Assembly (NCBI RefSeq): GCF_020707265.1
Contig: NZ_JAJFEQ010000007.1
Location: 124,001 to 188,000, forward strand
DNA from: Massilia sp. IC2-477
Lineage (GTDB): Bacteria; Pseudomonadota; Gammaproteobacteria; Burkholderiales; Burkholderiaceae_D
Length of the DNA stretch: 64,000 nucleotides
Direction of reading: 5' to 3'
This document shows, piece after piece, positions 17,226 to 27,991 of this stretch; within the stretch, counting starts at the first letter, position 1; every line of letters starts with the position of its first letter. The translations under genes were made by a program, and so were the position numbers. The notes beneath the pieces are model-generated. The model was not told the origin of the DNA. It did not search any database and was given only the letters and a program-made list of their open reading frames with translations.

Positions 17226-19769
17226 TCATGCTTCGCGCAGGGTCTGCAGCGGCGGCTGGCGCAGCACGCTGCGCAGGCCCAGCCAGCCGCCGATCAGGGC
17301 ACAGACCGCGCCGACCAAGGCGCCCGCCAGCCACACCTGCGGCTCGAAACGCCAGGCGAACTTGAAGACGAATTCCGCCAGCACCCAGCCCATCGCCGCG
17401 GCGCCGGTCGCCGCCAGCACGCCGGACAGGCCGCCGACCAGCAGGAACTCGATCCGCTGCGCCGTGGCCAGCTGGTCGCGGGTGGCGCCGAGCGCACGCA
17501 GCAGGCCCGCTTCGCGGGTGCGTTCCGACTGCGATCCCATCAGGGCCGCGTACAGCACCAGCACGCCCGAGGCCAGCGTAAACATGAACAGGAACTCGAC
17601 CGCCACCACCACCTGGTCCAGCACTTCCTGCAGCTGGCGGATGATGCCGGAGACGTCGATCACGGTCAGGTTCGGATAGGCGCGCGTCAGCGCATTGGTG
17701 AGGTTTCCGCCCGCATTTGCTCCACCTTCGGGAAGGTGGAAGGCCGTCATGTAGCTGGCCGGGGCATTCGCCATCGCCGCCGGGTTGATGATGACGAAGA
17801 AGTTGGCCCGCATCGAACCCCATTCCAGCTTGCGCAGGCTGGTCACCTTTGCTTCGACCGGCAGCCCGGCCATGTCGAAGCGCATCACGTCGCCCAGCTT
17901 CAGGCCCAGGGTCTTGGCCAGGCCCTGCTCGACCGAGGCTTCGGCCACGCCGGGCGCGTCCTTGTACCAGCTGCCGGCGACGACCTCGTTGGTCTCGGGC
18001 AGGTTCGGCATCGTGGACAGGTTGAACTCGCGCTCGGCCAGGCGGCGCGCGTCGCCGTTCTGGTAGGTGTTGCGGGTGAGCTGCTTGCCGTTGATGGCGG
18101 TCAGGCGACCGCGAATCATCGGGTACAGCACGGGCTTGGCCACGCCCGCGCCGCGCAGCTGCTGCTCGACGCCGGCGGCCTGCTCAGGCTGGATGTTGAT
18201 GATGAAGCGGTTCGGCGCGTCCGGCGGCGTGGCCAGGCGCCAGGCCGCCATCAAGTCGCCGCGCACCACGGTGAGCAGCAGCAGCGCCATCAGGCCCAGC
18301 GACAGCGACACCACCTGCACCACGGTGGCGCCGGGGCGGCGCTGCAGCGAGGTGATGGCGAAGCGCCAGGCCTGGTGCTTGAAGGCGCCGCGCAGGCCGC
18401 GCAGCAGGCGCAAGCCAAGCCAGGCCACCAGCGCAAACACACCGAGGCCGCCGAGGAAACCGCCGGCCGTCATCAGGGCCAGCTTGGTATCGCCGGCCTG
18501 CCACAGCAGGAGCAGCAGGAATACACCGATGCCCAGGCCATAGGTGGCCAGCGCCAGCGGCTGGGGCGCGGCCGCTTCGCGCCGGATCACGCGGTTGTGC
18601 GGCACGTTGCGCAGCTGGAGCACCGGCGGCAGCGCGAAGCCGACCAGCAGCAGCATGCCGGTGGCGACGCCCTGCAGCGCCGGCAGCATCGACACCGGCG
18701 GCAGGTCGGGCGGCAGCAGGCTGCCGATCATCTCGAGCAGCACGAAGTGGGCGCCGAAGCCGACCGCCACGCCCAGCACGCTGCCCGCCAGGCCGACGAT
18801 GGCGAACTCGATCAGGTACAGCGCGCCGACCTGGTTCTGGGTCATGCCGAGGCAGCGCAGCATGGCGCAGGCGTCGAGGTGGCGCTGCATGAAGCGGCGC
18901 GCCGCCATCGCCACCGCGACCGCCGCCAGCATCGCCGACAGCAGGCCGACCAGCGACAGGAAGCTGTCGGCGCGGTCCAGCGTGGCGCGCATCTCGGGAC
19001 GGCCGTTCTCCAGCGTCTCGATGCGCACCCCGCGCACGTTGCGCGCAGCGATATCGGCGCGCAGCCATTTTTCGTATGCCGCCACGCCGGAGATATCGTT
19101 GCGTGAGGGCGAAGCCACCTGCAGCCGGTAGCTCACGCGCGAGAAGGCGTCGACCAGGCGCGTGGCCGGCAGGTCCGCCATCGACAGCATCACCCGCGGG
19201 GCGAAGTTGGCGAACGAGGCGCCCTTGTCCGGTTCGGTGGCGATCAGCTGGGCGATGCGAAACTGCTTGTCGCCGAGCTGGATCGTGCCGCCCACGCCGA
19301 CCCGCAGCGCCGGCAGCAGGTTGGCGTCCACCCACACGGTCCCCGGCGCCGGTATGCCGTCGGTCTTCTGGCCGAGGGCGCGGCTGGCCGCGTCCGGGTC
19401 AAGCGTGATCGTGAGCTGGCCGCGCAGCGGATAGCCGGGCGTGACCGCCTTGACGGCGGCCAGCTGGGCGCTCGTGGCCTCGCCCTCGCCCGCCTGGGCC
19501 ATGCTCTGGAAGGTGGCGGTTTCGGCGATGAGCAGGCCGCGCCGCGTGGCCTCGTCACGCCAGCGCTGCTGGATCGGATCGTCGGCGTTCAGCAGCAGAT
19601 CCGCGCCCAGCAACTGGTGGGCGTCGCGGTTCAGGCCTGCGCGCATGCGGTCGATGAAGAAACCCACCGAGGACAGGGCCGATACGGCCACGATCAGGGC
19701 CACCAGCAGGAAGCGCAGCTCGCCCGCGCGCCAGTCGCGCGCGGTCATGCGAAGGGACTGGATCAGCAT
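17226..19769 (-). CDS. FtsX-like ABC transporter permease (YbbP type)
   Basis: The 847-residue inner-membrane protein begins with a membrane segment (ELRFLLVALIVAVSALSSVGFF), then a ~230-residue periplasmic domain, then two FtsX domains. These include LSLVGLLSAMLAAVAVAMAARRFM and DACAMLRCLGMTQNQVGALYLIEF near residue 280-330, and EAGLLRALGATRDQLATAQRIEFLLVGG near the C-terminus. About ten membrane segments are visible. The layout matches YbbP, the permease of the YbbA-YbbP exporter. The partner ATPase gene is not adjacent, so it must lie elsewhere or the protein acts in another complex. It starts 9 bases after the adenine deaminase gene. Confidence 0.9.
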   Translation of the reverse strand: MLIQSLRMTARDWRAGELRFLLVALIVAVSALSSVGFFIDRMRAGLNRDAHQLLGADLLLNADDPIQQRWRDEATRRGLLIAETATFQSMAQAGEGEATSAQLAAVKAVTPGYPLRGQLTITLDPDAASRALGQKTDGIPAPGTVWVDANLLPALRVGVGGTIQLGDKQFRIAQLIATEPDKGASFANFAPRVMLSMADLPATRLVDAFSRVSYRLQVASPSRNDISGVAAYEKWLRADIAARNVRGVRIETLENGRPEMRATLDRADSFLSLVGLLSAMLAAVAVAMAARRFMQRHLDACAMLRCLGMTQNQVGALYLIEFAIVGLAGSVLGVAVGFGAHFVLLEMIGSLLPPDLPPVSMLPALQGVATGMLLLVGFALPPVLQLRNVPHNRVIRREAAAPQPLALATYGLGIGVFLLLLLWQAGDTKLALMTAGGFLGGLGVFALVAWLGLRLLRGLRGAFKHQAWRFAITSLQRRPGATVVQVVSLSLGLMALLLLTVVRGDLMAAWRLATPPDAPNRFIINIQPEQAAGVEQQLRGAGVAKPVLYPMIRGRLTAINGKQLTRNTYQNGDARRLAEREFNLSTMPNLPETNEVVAGSWYKDAPGVAEASVEQGLAKTLGLKLGDVMRFDMAGLPVEAKVTSLRKLEWGSMRANFFVIINPAAMANAPASYMTAFHLPEGGANAGGNLTNALTRAYPNLTVIDVSGIIRQLQEVLDQVVVAVEFLFMFTLASGVLVLYAALMGSQSERTREAGLLRALGATRDQLATAQRIEFLLVGGLSGVLAATGAAAMGWVLAEFVFKFAWRFEPQVWLAGALVGAVCALIGGWLGLRSVLRQPPLQTLREA

Positions 19770-19778
19770 GCGTGTTCC

Positions 19779-21401
<1,623 letters not shown>

Positions 21402-23324
21402 ATGAGCATCTTTGACAACTACACCGCCCGCTATGAGCGTACCCGGGAAGAGGAATACTCCATGTCGGAGTTCCTTCAACTGTGCAAGAAGGATCCCCTG
21501 ACCTATGCCAGCGCGCCCGAGCGCATGCTGGCCGCCATCGGCGAGCCCACCCTGATCGACACCCGCCTCGACCCGCGCCTGTCGCGCATCTTCGCCAACA
21601 AGGTGATCAAGGTCTATCCGGCCTTCCGCGAGTTCTACGGCATGGAAGAAGTGATCGAGCAGGTCGTCTCCTACTTCCGCCACGCGGCGCAAGGCCTGGA
21701 AGAGCGCAAGCAGATCCTCTACCTGCTCGGTCCGGTCGGCGGCGGCAAATCCTCGATCGCCGAAAAGCTCAAGAGCCTGATGGAACACGTGCCCTTCTAC
21801 GCGATCAAGGGTTCGCCCGTGAACGAATCGCCGCTGGGCCTGTTCAACGAAGCCGAGGACGGCACCATCCTCGAAGAAGATTACGGCATTCCGCGCCGCT
21901 ACCTGCGCGGCATTCCCAGCCCGTGGGCGGTCAAGCGCCTGCACGAGTTCGGCGGCGACATCAACAAGTTCCGCGTGGTCAAGCGCTATCCGTCGATCCT
22001 GAAGCAGATCGCGGTTTCCAAGACCGAGCCGGGCGACGAAAACAACCAGGACATTTCCTCGCTGGTCGGCAAGGTCGACATCCGCAAGCTCGAGGATTAC
22101 GCCCAGGACGATCCGGACGCCTACAGCTATTCGGGCGGCCTGTGCCTGGCGAACCAGGGCCTGATGGAATTCGTCGAGATGTTCAAGGCGCCGATCAAGG
22201 TGCTGCACCCGCTGCTGACGGCCACGCAGGAAGGCAACTACAAGGGCACCGAAGGCTTCGGCGCGATTCCCTTCGAGGGCATCGTGCTAGCCCACTCCAA
22301 CGAGTCCGAGTGGAAGACCTTCCGCAACAACCGCAACAACGAAGCTTTCCTCGATCGTATCTACATCGTCAAGGTGCCCTACTGCCTGCGCGTGTCGGAC
22401 GAGATCAAGATCTACGACAAGCTGCTCTACAACTCCTCGCTCGACAAGGCGCCCTGCGCGCCCGGCACCTTGCGCATGATGGCGCAGTTCGCGATCCTGT
22501 CGCGCCTGAAAGACCCGGAGAACTCCAGCATCTATTCCAAGATGCTGGTGTATGACGGCGAGAACCTGAAGGACACCGACCCCAAGGCCAAGTCCCTGCA
22601 CGAGTACGTCGACTATGCCGGCGTGGACGAAGGCATGAACGGCTTGTCGACCCGCTTCGCGTTCAAGATCCTGTCCAAGGTCTTCAACTTCGACAATACC
22701 GAAGTGGCGGCGAATCCGGTGCACCTGCTCTACGTGCTCGAGCAGCAGATCGAGCGCGAGCAGTTCCCGCCGGAGACGGAGCAGCGCTACCTTTCCTACA
22801 TCAAGGAACACCTGGCGCAGCGCTACGTCGATTTCATCGGCAAGGAAATCCAGACCGCCTACCTGGAAAGCTATTCCGAGTATGGCCAGAACATCTTCGA
22901 CCGTTATGTGACCTTCGCCGACTTCTGGATCCAGGACCAGGAGTTCCGCGACCCGGACACCGGCGAGAGCTTCGACCGCGAATCGCTGAACGCCGAGCTC
23001 GAGAAGATCGAGAAGCCGGCCGGCATCTCGAATCCGAAGGATTTCCGTAACGAGATCGTCAACTTCAGCCTGCGCGCGCGGGCCACCAATGCCGGCAAGA
23101 ACCCGGCCTGGACCAGCTACGAGAAATTCCGTAGCGTGATCGAGAAGAAAATGTTCTCGAACACTGAAGAACTCCTGCCTGTGATCTCCTTCAATGCCAA
23201 AGCGAGTGCCGAGGATGCCAACAAGCATGCCGACTTCGTGGCCCGCATGGTCGAGAAAGGCTATACGCCGAAACAGGTGCGACTGCTGTGCGAGTGGTAC
23301 CTGCGCGTCAGGAAATCGTCCTGA
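21402..23324 (+). CDS. prkA: PrkA/YeaG serine kinase (AAA+ domain)
   Basis: The 640-residue protein has an N-terminal AAA+ module with Walker A GPVGGGKSS (110-118) and a C-terminal PrkA kinase-like domain (~400-640). It matches YeaG/PrkA along its full length, including ATQEGNYKGTEGF and LAHSNESEWKTFRNNRNNEAFLDR (cut by turns). PrkA proteins are Ser kinases or AAA proteases active in stationary phase, sporulation and nitrogen starvation. The ATG at 21402 follows AAAGGA; an in-frame extension to 21354 has no support. It is the first gene of the conserved trio prkA-yeaH-spoVR. Confidence 0.96.
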   Translation: MSIFDNYTARYERTREEEYSMSEFLQLCKKDPLTYASAPERMLAAIGEPTLIDTRLDPRLSRIFANKVIKVYPAFREFYGMEEVIEQVVSYFRHAAQGLEERKQILYLLGPVGGGKSSIAEKLKSLMEHVPFYAIKGSPVNESPLGLFNEAEDGTILEEDYGIPRRYLRGIPSPWAVKRLHEFGGDINKFRVVKRYPSILKQIAVSKTEPGDENNQDISSLVGKVDIRKLEDYAQDDPDAYSYSGGLCLANQGLMEFVEMFKAPIKVLHPLLTATQEGNYKGTEGFGAIPFEGIVLAHSNESEWKTFRNNRNNEAFLDRIYIVKVPYCLRVSDEIKIYDKLLYNSSLDKAPCAPGTLRMMAQFAILSRLKDPENSSIYSKMLVYDGENLKDTDPKAKSLHEYVDYAGVDEGMNGLSTRFAFKILSKVFNFDNTEVAANPVHLLYVLEQQIEREQFPPETEQRYLSYIKEHLAQRYVDFIGKEIQTAYLESYSEYGQNIFDRYVTFADFWIQDQEFRDPDTGESFDRESLNAELEKIEKPAGISNPKDFRNEIVNFSLRARATNAGKNPAWTSYEKFRSVIEKKMFSNTEELLPVISFNAKASAEDANKHADFVARMVEKGYTPKQVRLLCEWYLRVRKSS

Positions 23325-23490
23325 GCTGACAGGCAGCAGCGCGCCGGGCGGCGGCGCAGACCCTGCCCCCAGCGCGTGCGCGTTCGCCACACGCACGCGC
23401 AGTACGCGCATTCACGCCGCGTATTAAGATAGGGGCACCGGGTTTGCCGGTCCGCCGCGAACCTAGCAGGAACTGAGCAGGAGGGATGTT

Positions 23491-24762
23491 TTGACTTACC
23501 TCATCGACCGTCGCTTGCAGGGCAAGAACAAGTCCGCGGTCAACCGCGAACGCTTCCTGCGCCGCTACAAGGCGCAGATCAAGGACGCGGTCGGCCGCGC
23601 GATCAAGGGCCGCTCGATCACCGATATCGAGAACGGCGAAAAAGTCACGATCCCGGTCAAGGACGTGAACGAACCCCACTTTGGCCACGCCCATGGAGGC
23701 GTCTGGGAAACCGTCAATCCCGGGAACACCGAATACCAGAAAGGCGACCAGTTCAACCGTCCGCGCAGCGGCGGCGGCGGGTCCGGGCGCGGTCGCGCCG
23801 GCAACAGCGACCAGACCGTCGAAGACGACTTCATCTTCGAACTGTCGCGCGAAGAATTCATGAACTACTTCTTCGAGGATCTCGAGCTGCCGAACATGGT
23901 CAAGACGCAGCTCACCCAGACCATCGAATACAAGAACCAGCGCGCCGGCTACAACGTGTCCGGCACGCCCTCCAACATTCACGTGCTGCGCTCGCTGCGC
24001 GGCGCTCTGGGACGCCGCATCGCCGTCGGCGGTCCGGCCAAGCGCCAGCTCAAGGAAGCCGAGGAAGCGCTCCAGGCCCTGTTCGACGAAGGCGCGCCGT
24101 CCGACGACGAGGAGGTGATCGAACTCAAGGACAGGATCCACCACCTGCACATCCGCCTGAACGCGATCCCCTTCATCGACCCCTTCGACCTGCGCTACTC
24201 GAACCGGATCAAGGTGCCCAAGCCGAGCACCTCGGCCGTGATGTTCTGCATCATGGACGTGTCCGGGTCGATGGACGAGACGCGCAAGGACACCGCCAAG
24301 CGCTTCTTCATCCTGCTCTACCTGTTCCTGAAGCGCGTCTACGACAAGATCGAAGTCGTCTTCATCCGCCACCACACGGCCGCGGCCGAGGTCGACGAAA
24401 ACGAGTTCTTCCACTCGCGCGAATCGGGCGGCACGGTGGTGTCCTCGGCCCTGCACCTGCTGCAGAAGATCCTCGCGGAACGCTACGGCAGCGCCGACTG
24501 GAACGCCTACGTGGCCCAGGCTTCGGACGGCGACAACTGGGACAACGACTCGGTGCTGTGCCGGCAGATCCTCAGCAATGCCATCATGCCGCGGGTGCAG
24601 TACTACACCTATGTCGAGATCACCGACGGCCCGCCGCAGAACCTGTGGGAGCAATATTGCGAAGTGGCCGACAACCACAAGAACTTCGCGATGCAGAAGA
24701 TCGTCACCCCGGCCGACATCTACCCGGTATTCCGTGAGCTGTTCAAGAAACAGCCCAGGTGA
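23491..24762 (+). CDS. yeaH: YeaH/DUF444 protein with von Willebrand A-like domain
   Basis: The 423-residue DUF444 protein starts at TTG 23491, five bases after GGAGGG. The ATG at 23486 would give only ATG-TTT-TGA, so TTG is the true start. A basic N-terminus is followed by a Gly/Ser/Arg linker (92-105) and a C-terminal vWA domain with MIDAS motif DVSGSM (256-261). The protein is thought to work with the PrkA ATPase, as MoxR-type AAA proteins do with vWA partners (inference from family pairing). It lies 166 bases after prkA and 20 bases before spoVR. Confidence 0.93.
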   Translation: MTYLIDRRLQGKNKSAVNRERFLRRYKAQIKDAVGRAIKGRSITDIENGEKVTIPVKDVNEPHFGHAHGGVWETVNPGNTEYQKGDQFNRPRSGGGGSGRGRAGNSDQTVEDDFIFELSREEFMNYFFEDLELPNMVKTQLTQTIEYKNQRAGYNVSGTPSNIHVLRSLRGALGRRIAVGGPAKRQLKEAEEALQALFDEGAPSDDEEVIELKDRIHHLHIRLNAIPFIDPFDLRYSNRIKVPKPSTSAVMFCIMDVSGSMDETRKDTAKRFFILLYLFLKRVYDKIEVVFIRHHTAAAEVDENEFFHSRESGGTVVSSALHLLQKILAERYGSADWNAYVAQASDGDNWDNDSVLCRQILSNAIMPRVQYYTYVEITDGPPQNLWEQYCEVADNHKNFAMQKIVTPADIYPVFRELFKKQPR

Positions 24763-24782
24763 CAACAATACGGAGGCCCGCC

Positions 24783-26306
24783 ATGCCAAGAGACCCGAAC
24801 AACCCGCGCGCCCTGCCCGACCAGTCGGAGTGGACCTTCGACCTGATCGAACAGGCGCACGAGGAAATCAAGCGGGTGGCCAAGCGCTACGGCCTGGACA
24901 CCTACCCCAACCAGCTCGAGATCATCACCGCCGAACAGATGATGGACGCCTACACATCCGTCGGCATGCCGGTGTCGTACAACCACTGGTCATTCGGCAA
25001 GCACTTCCTGACGACCGAGAAAAGCTACAAGCGCGGCCAGATGGGCCTGGCCTACGAGATCGTCATCAACTCGGATCCCTGCATCGCCTACCTGATGGAA
25101 GAGAACAGCCTGACGATGCAGGCCCTGGTGATCGCGCACGCTGCCTATGGGCACAATTCATTCTTTAAGGGCAATTACCTGTTCCGCACCTGGACGGATG
25201 CCGAAGCCATCGTCGACTACATGGTGTTTGCCAAGAACTATATTGCCGAGTGCGAACAGCGCTACGGCATCGACGCCGTCGAGGAACTGCTCGATTCCTG
25301 CCACGCGCTGCAGAACTATGGCGTCGATCGCTACAAGCGTCCGGCCAAGCTGTCGGTGGCACAGGAAACCGCGCGCCAGAAGGAACGCGAGGAATACGCC
25401 CAGTCGCAGGTCAACGAGATCTGGCGCACCCTGCCGCTGCGCGAAGAACAGGTGGCCGCCGCCGCTCCGCTGCGCTTCCCGCCCGAGCCGGAAGAGAACC
25501 TGCTGTACTTCATCGAAAAGTACGCGCCGCTGCTGGAACCCTGGCAGCGCGAACTGGTGCGCATCACGCGTAAGATCTCGCAGTATTTCTATCCGCAGCG
25601 CCAGACCCAGGTGATGAACGAAGGCTGGGCCACCTTCTGGCATTACACGATCCTGCAAGACCTGTATAAAGAGGGCATCGTGGGCGACGGCTTCATGCTG
25701 GAGTTCCTGCAGAGCCATACGAACGTGGTCTACCAGCCGCCGGCGACCAGCCCGTATTACAGCGGTATCAATCCGTACGCGCTCGGTTTCGCGATGATGA
25801 CCGACATTCGGCGTATTTGCGAAGACCCGACCGAGGAAGACCGCCAATGGTTCCCGGACATCGCCGGCAGCGACTGGCTCAAGACCCTCGACTTTGCGAT
25901 GCGCAATTTCAAGGACGAGAGCTTCATCGCCCAGTACCTGTCGCCCAAGCTGATCCGCGAGTTCCACTTCTTCGCCGTGCTCGACGACGACCGCAGCGAC
26001 AAGCTGACGATCTCGGCGATCCACGACGAGCAGGGCTACCGCTACGTCCGGCAAAAGCTGGCCGACCAGTACAACCTGGGCAGCCGCGAACCGAACATCC
26101 AGGTGTGGCAGGTAAATACCCGGGACGACCGCGCCCTGACCCTGCGACATACCCAGTTCAACCGCCGGCCGCTGAACCAGCAGGCCCAGGAGGTGCTGAA
26201 GCACGTCGCGCGCCTGTGGGGCTTCGACGTGCGGCTGGAAACGGTAGATCCGAGCGGCCACGTGGTCAGCTTCCTCGAGTGCCGGCGCGAGAAGCGCGGC
26301 CGCTGA
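24783..26306 (+). CDS. spoVR: SpoVR family protein
   Basis: The 507-residue protein is a full SpoVR homolog (YcgB in E. coli). Conserved blocks include YPNQLEIITAEQMMDAY, GMPVSYNHWSFGK, AHAAYGHNSFFKGNY, QVMNEGWATFWHYTIL and YALGFAMMTDIRRI. The molecular function is unknown; in Bacillus the family is needed for the spore cortex, while in proteobacteria it travels with prkA and yeaH. The start at MPRDPNNPRA follows CGGAGGCCCGCC; an in-frame GTG at 24759 overlaps the yeaH stop but has no ribosome site. A tandem repeat and a strong terminator follow. Confidence 0.94.
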   Translation: MPRDPNNPRALPDQSEWTFDLIEQAHEEIKRVAKRYGLDTYPNQLEIITAEQMMDAYTSVGMPVSYNHWSFGKHFLTTEKSYKRGQMGLAYEIVINSDPCIAYLMEENSLTMQALVIAHAAYGHNSFFKGNYLFRTWTDAEAIVDYMVFAKNYIAECEQRYGIDAVEELLDSCHALQNYGVDRYKRPAKLSVAQETARQKEREEYAQSQVNEIWRTLPLREEQVAAAAPLRFPPEPEENLLYFIEKYAPLLEPWQRELVRITRKISQYFYPQRQTQVMNEGWATFWHYTILQDLYKEGIVGDGFMLEFLQSHTNVVYQPPATSPYYSGINPYALGFAMMTDIRRICEDPTEEDRQWFPDIAGSDWLKTLDFAMRNFKDESFIAQYLSPKLIREFHFFAVLDDDRSDKLTISAIHDEQGYRYVRQKLADQYNLGSREPNIQVWQVNTRDDRALTLRHTQFNRRPLNQQAQEVLKHVARLWGFDVRLETVDPSGHVVSFLECRREKRGR

Positions 26307-26323
26307 GCCACCGGCCGGCTGAC

Positions 26324-26392
26324 CTTCAGGCAGCCCCTTGCAGGCAGGCCCTTTCAGGCAGCACCTTACAGGCAGCCCCTTGCAGGCAACCC
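26324..26392. repeat. Tandem 14-base repeat, five units
   Basis: Five near-identical units of the form CTTNCAGGCAGCCC follow each other (26324-26337, 26338-26351, 26352-26365, 26366-26379, 26380-26392, the last one short). They lie between the spoVR stop and its terminator. Units are contiguous with no spacers, so this is a minisatellite rather than CRISPR. Confidence 0.75.
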
Positions 26393-26427
26393 TTGCGCGT
26401 ACCCCGTTCGCATCGCCAGCACCGCCC

Positions 26428-26463
26428 GGCCGGCAGCGTCCTTGCGGCGCTGCCGGCCTTTCC
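26428..26463 (+). terminator. Terminator of the prkA-yeaH-spoVR operon
   Basis: GGCCGGCAGCG (26428-26438) pairs perfectly with CGCTGCCGGCC (26448-26458) around a 9-base loop, followed by TTTCCT. It lies 120 bases after spoVR. Confidence 0.7.
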
Positions 26464-26724
26464 TCCCACTCTCTGGCAAGTTCGAGCGCCGCACGATTGC
26501 CTTTTCGCCTACGGTCGCGTTACACTCCAGCTCACACCCGCTTCGGGTAATTGCCGGTAAGCTCTTGTACGCCGCACTTACTCACCCGGCCCAGCTTTCA
26601 TTTCCATGCTTGGCCGCATCTTTTACTACCCCTCCCCCTAGCAAATCACCAGTCCGACGTAATTTTTTTTCGCATCCGTGCGCAAACAGACTGTTCAAAT
26701 CGTCGATTTCCATGTAGTTTTGCC

Positions 26725-26871
26725 ATGCATGAGCATCAGATATCGCGCGCCCTGTTAGCAGAAGCACAACTGAAGCATATCAAGACGCGTTTCCCCCATG
26801 AGTTCCAGCTATGGGCGACAGAGGGAAATGGGGCTTCTCGGGCTGCTCAACAGGACGCGGAGCTTCGATGA
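26725..26871 (+). CDS. Possible small protein (48 residues)
   Basis: An ATG-initiated frame encodes MHEHQISRALLAEAQ and continues through HIKTRFPHEFQLWATEG to a TGA. The composition looks protein-like and amphipathic. However, there is no Shine-Dalgarno (TTCCATGTAGTTTTGCC precedes it), no recognised family, and the surrounding DNA is otherwise gene-free. It could equally be a relic of a longer gene. Confidence 0.25.
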   Translation: MHEHQISRALLAEAQLKHIKTRFPHEFQLWATEGNGASRAAQQDAELR

Positions 26872-27132
26872 AACTGGCTATAGTTTGTAAAAAGATCCGC
26901 CTTGCAGTATATGAAATTTGCTGTAGAGCTGATTTAGCATGAAAAATTTGGTAAAACTGGCATTCATGCCTGATGATCCACAGATGGAGGACGAGCACTA
27001 CATAAAATTACAAATCACCCCTGCTTTCTGGACCACGGACACCCTCGCGCCGCGCTTGTATAGATGAGCCAGTTTGGGCGTTTTTAGAGGCAGTTAGGAC
27101 CCCTTTCGGGGGTATAAAAATGTCTCCTCAAA

Positions 27133-27157
27133 AAAGAATTCGTAGGTATAATTCTTT
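27133..27157 (+). promoter_or_regulatory. Candidate tonB promoter with overlapping dyad
   Basis: A consensus -10 TATAAT (27147-27152) lies inside the inverted repeat AAAGAATT-N9-AATTCTTT (27133-27157). No good -35 lies 17 bases upstream, so activation or an alternative promoter is possible. The dyad overlaps the -10, which suits a repressor. I do not see a classical Fur box. Confidence 0.45.
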
Positions 27158-27242
27158 GATGTCCCGGATGCGGCCCTAGGTTTTTGTCGTGTTTAGTGGG
27201 TTTAGTGGCAACAAAAAAGAGTTGGTATTGGAGAAAGATGGC

Positions 27243-27905
27243 ATGAATTTTACGCATGATAAGCAACCGGGCAGGAATTTCACCGGTCTCGCCATTGTTA
27301 TCCTGTTGCACGTTCTGGTAGCTTGGGCAGTCATCAATGGCCTGGGCACCCGCATCGTCACCAAGGTAACCGAGGCTGTGGAAACGAAACTGATTGAAGA
27401 GGTGAAACCGCCGCCACCGCCGGAAACGCCGCCACCGCCGCCACCGCCAGAGATGAAGGCTCCGCCACCGCCGTTCATCCCGCCGGTCGAAGTGCAGGTG
27501 CAGACGCCGCCGCCGCCGCAGAACGCGATTGTCACCGCAACCAATACGCCGCCGCCGACCACCTCGCTGGCGCCTCCGGCTCCTCCGGCACCACCGGCTC
27601 CGCCGGCACGTGGTCCGGCCGGCCCGAGCCGTACCGAAGCGGTTGCAGACTTCAACACTTGCGCACGTCCGGAATATCCGCGTTCGTCGCAGCGTAACGA
27701 AGAGACCGGTACCACCCAGCTCCAATTCCTGATTGGCGCGGATGGACGAGTGATGGAATCCAAACTGCAGAAGTCGTCTGGCTTCCGCGACCTGGACCGG
27801 GCTGCGCAATCGGCCCTGAGCAAATGCCGATTCAAGCCGGCCACGGTCGATGGCCAGCCGCAACAGGCATGGACAGCGGTGCAGTACGTCTGGACGCTGG
27901 AATAA
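27243..27905 (+). CDS. tonB: TonB energy transducer
   Basis: The 220-residue protein has one N-terminal membrane segment (FTGLAIVILLHVLVAWAVI, with the conserved His in the helix). A proline-rich periplasmic spacer follows, with runs such as KPPPPPETPPPPPPPE, and then the C-terminal TonB domain: RPEYPRSSQRNEETGTTQL (cut by turns) and ALSKCRFKPATVDG, ending VQYVWTLE. TonB spans the periplasm and transmits energy from ExbB/ExbD to outer-membrane receptors. The start at MNFTHDKQPG follows TTGGAGAAAGATGGC; the in-frame ATG upstream at 27189 lacks a site. It opens the operon tonB-exbB-exbD-exbD. Confidence 0.95.
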   Translation: MNFTHDKQPGRNFTGLAIVILLHVLVAWAVINGLGTRIVTKVTEAVETKLIEEVKPPPPPETPPPPPPPEMKAPPPPFIPPVEVQVQTPPPPQNAIVTATNTPPPTTSLAPPAPPAPPAPPARGPAGPSRTEAVADFNTCARPEYPRSSQRNEETGTTQLQFLIGADGRVMESKLQKSSGFRDLDRAAQSALSKCRFKPATVDGQPQQAWTAVQYVWTLE

Positions 27906-27991
27906 ACCCGAGACAACTCATCGTCTCAACTCTATGATTTTCGTTGTTACTAAGTTCAGCGAACTGTCTATTTTATATTTTTGGAGGAAGC

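Larger units (their letters stand above)
26307..27242. other. Gene-poor, relatively AT-rich spacer between spoVR and tonB
   Basis: The first 160 bases hold a 14-base tandem repeat and the spoVR terminator. From about 26640 the GC content drops clearly below that of the flanks. Two short frames can be read, 26725-26871 (48 residues, MHEHQISRALLAEAQ...) and 26939-27067 (42 residues, MKNLVKLAFMPDDPQ...), but neither has a good ribosome site or a family I recognise. The right end carries the tonB promoter region. Confidence 0.6.

Noticed and set aside
26324..26392. CRISPR-like repeat array
   Set aside because: Units are 14 bases and contiguous, without unique spacers, and there are no cas genes.
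27061..27242. Fur box at the tonB promoter
   Set aside because: I looked for a GATAAT-type 19-base dyad and did not find one; the dyad present is AAAGAATT-N9-AATTCTTT.
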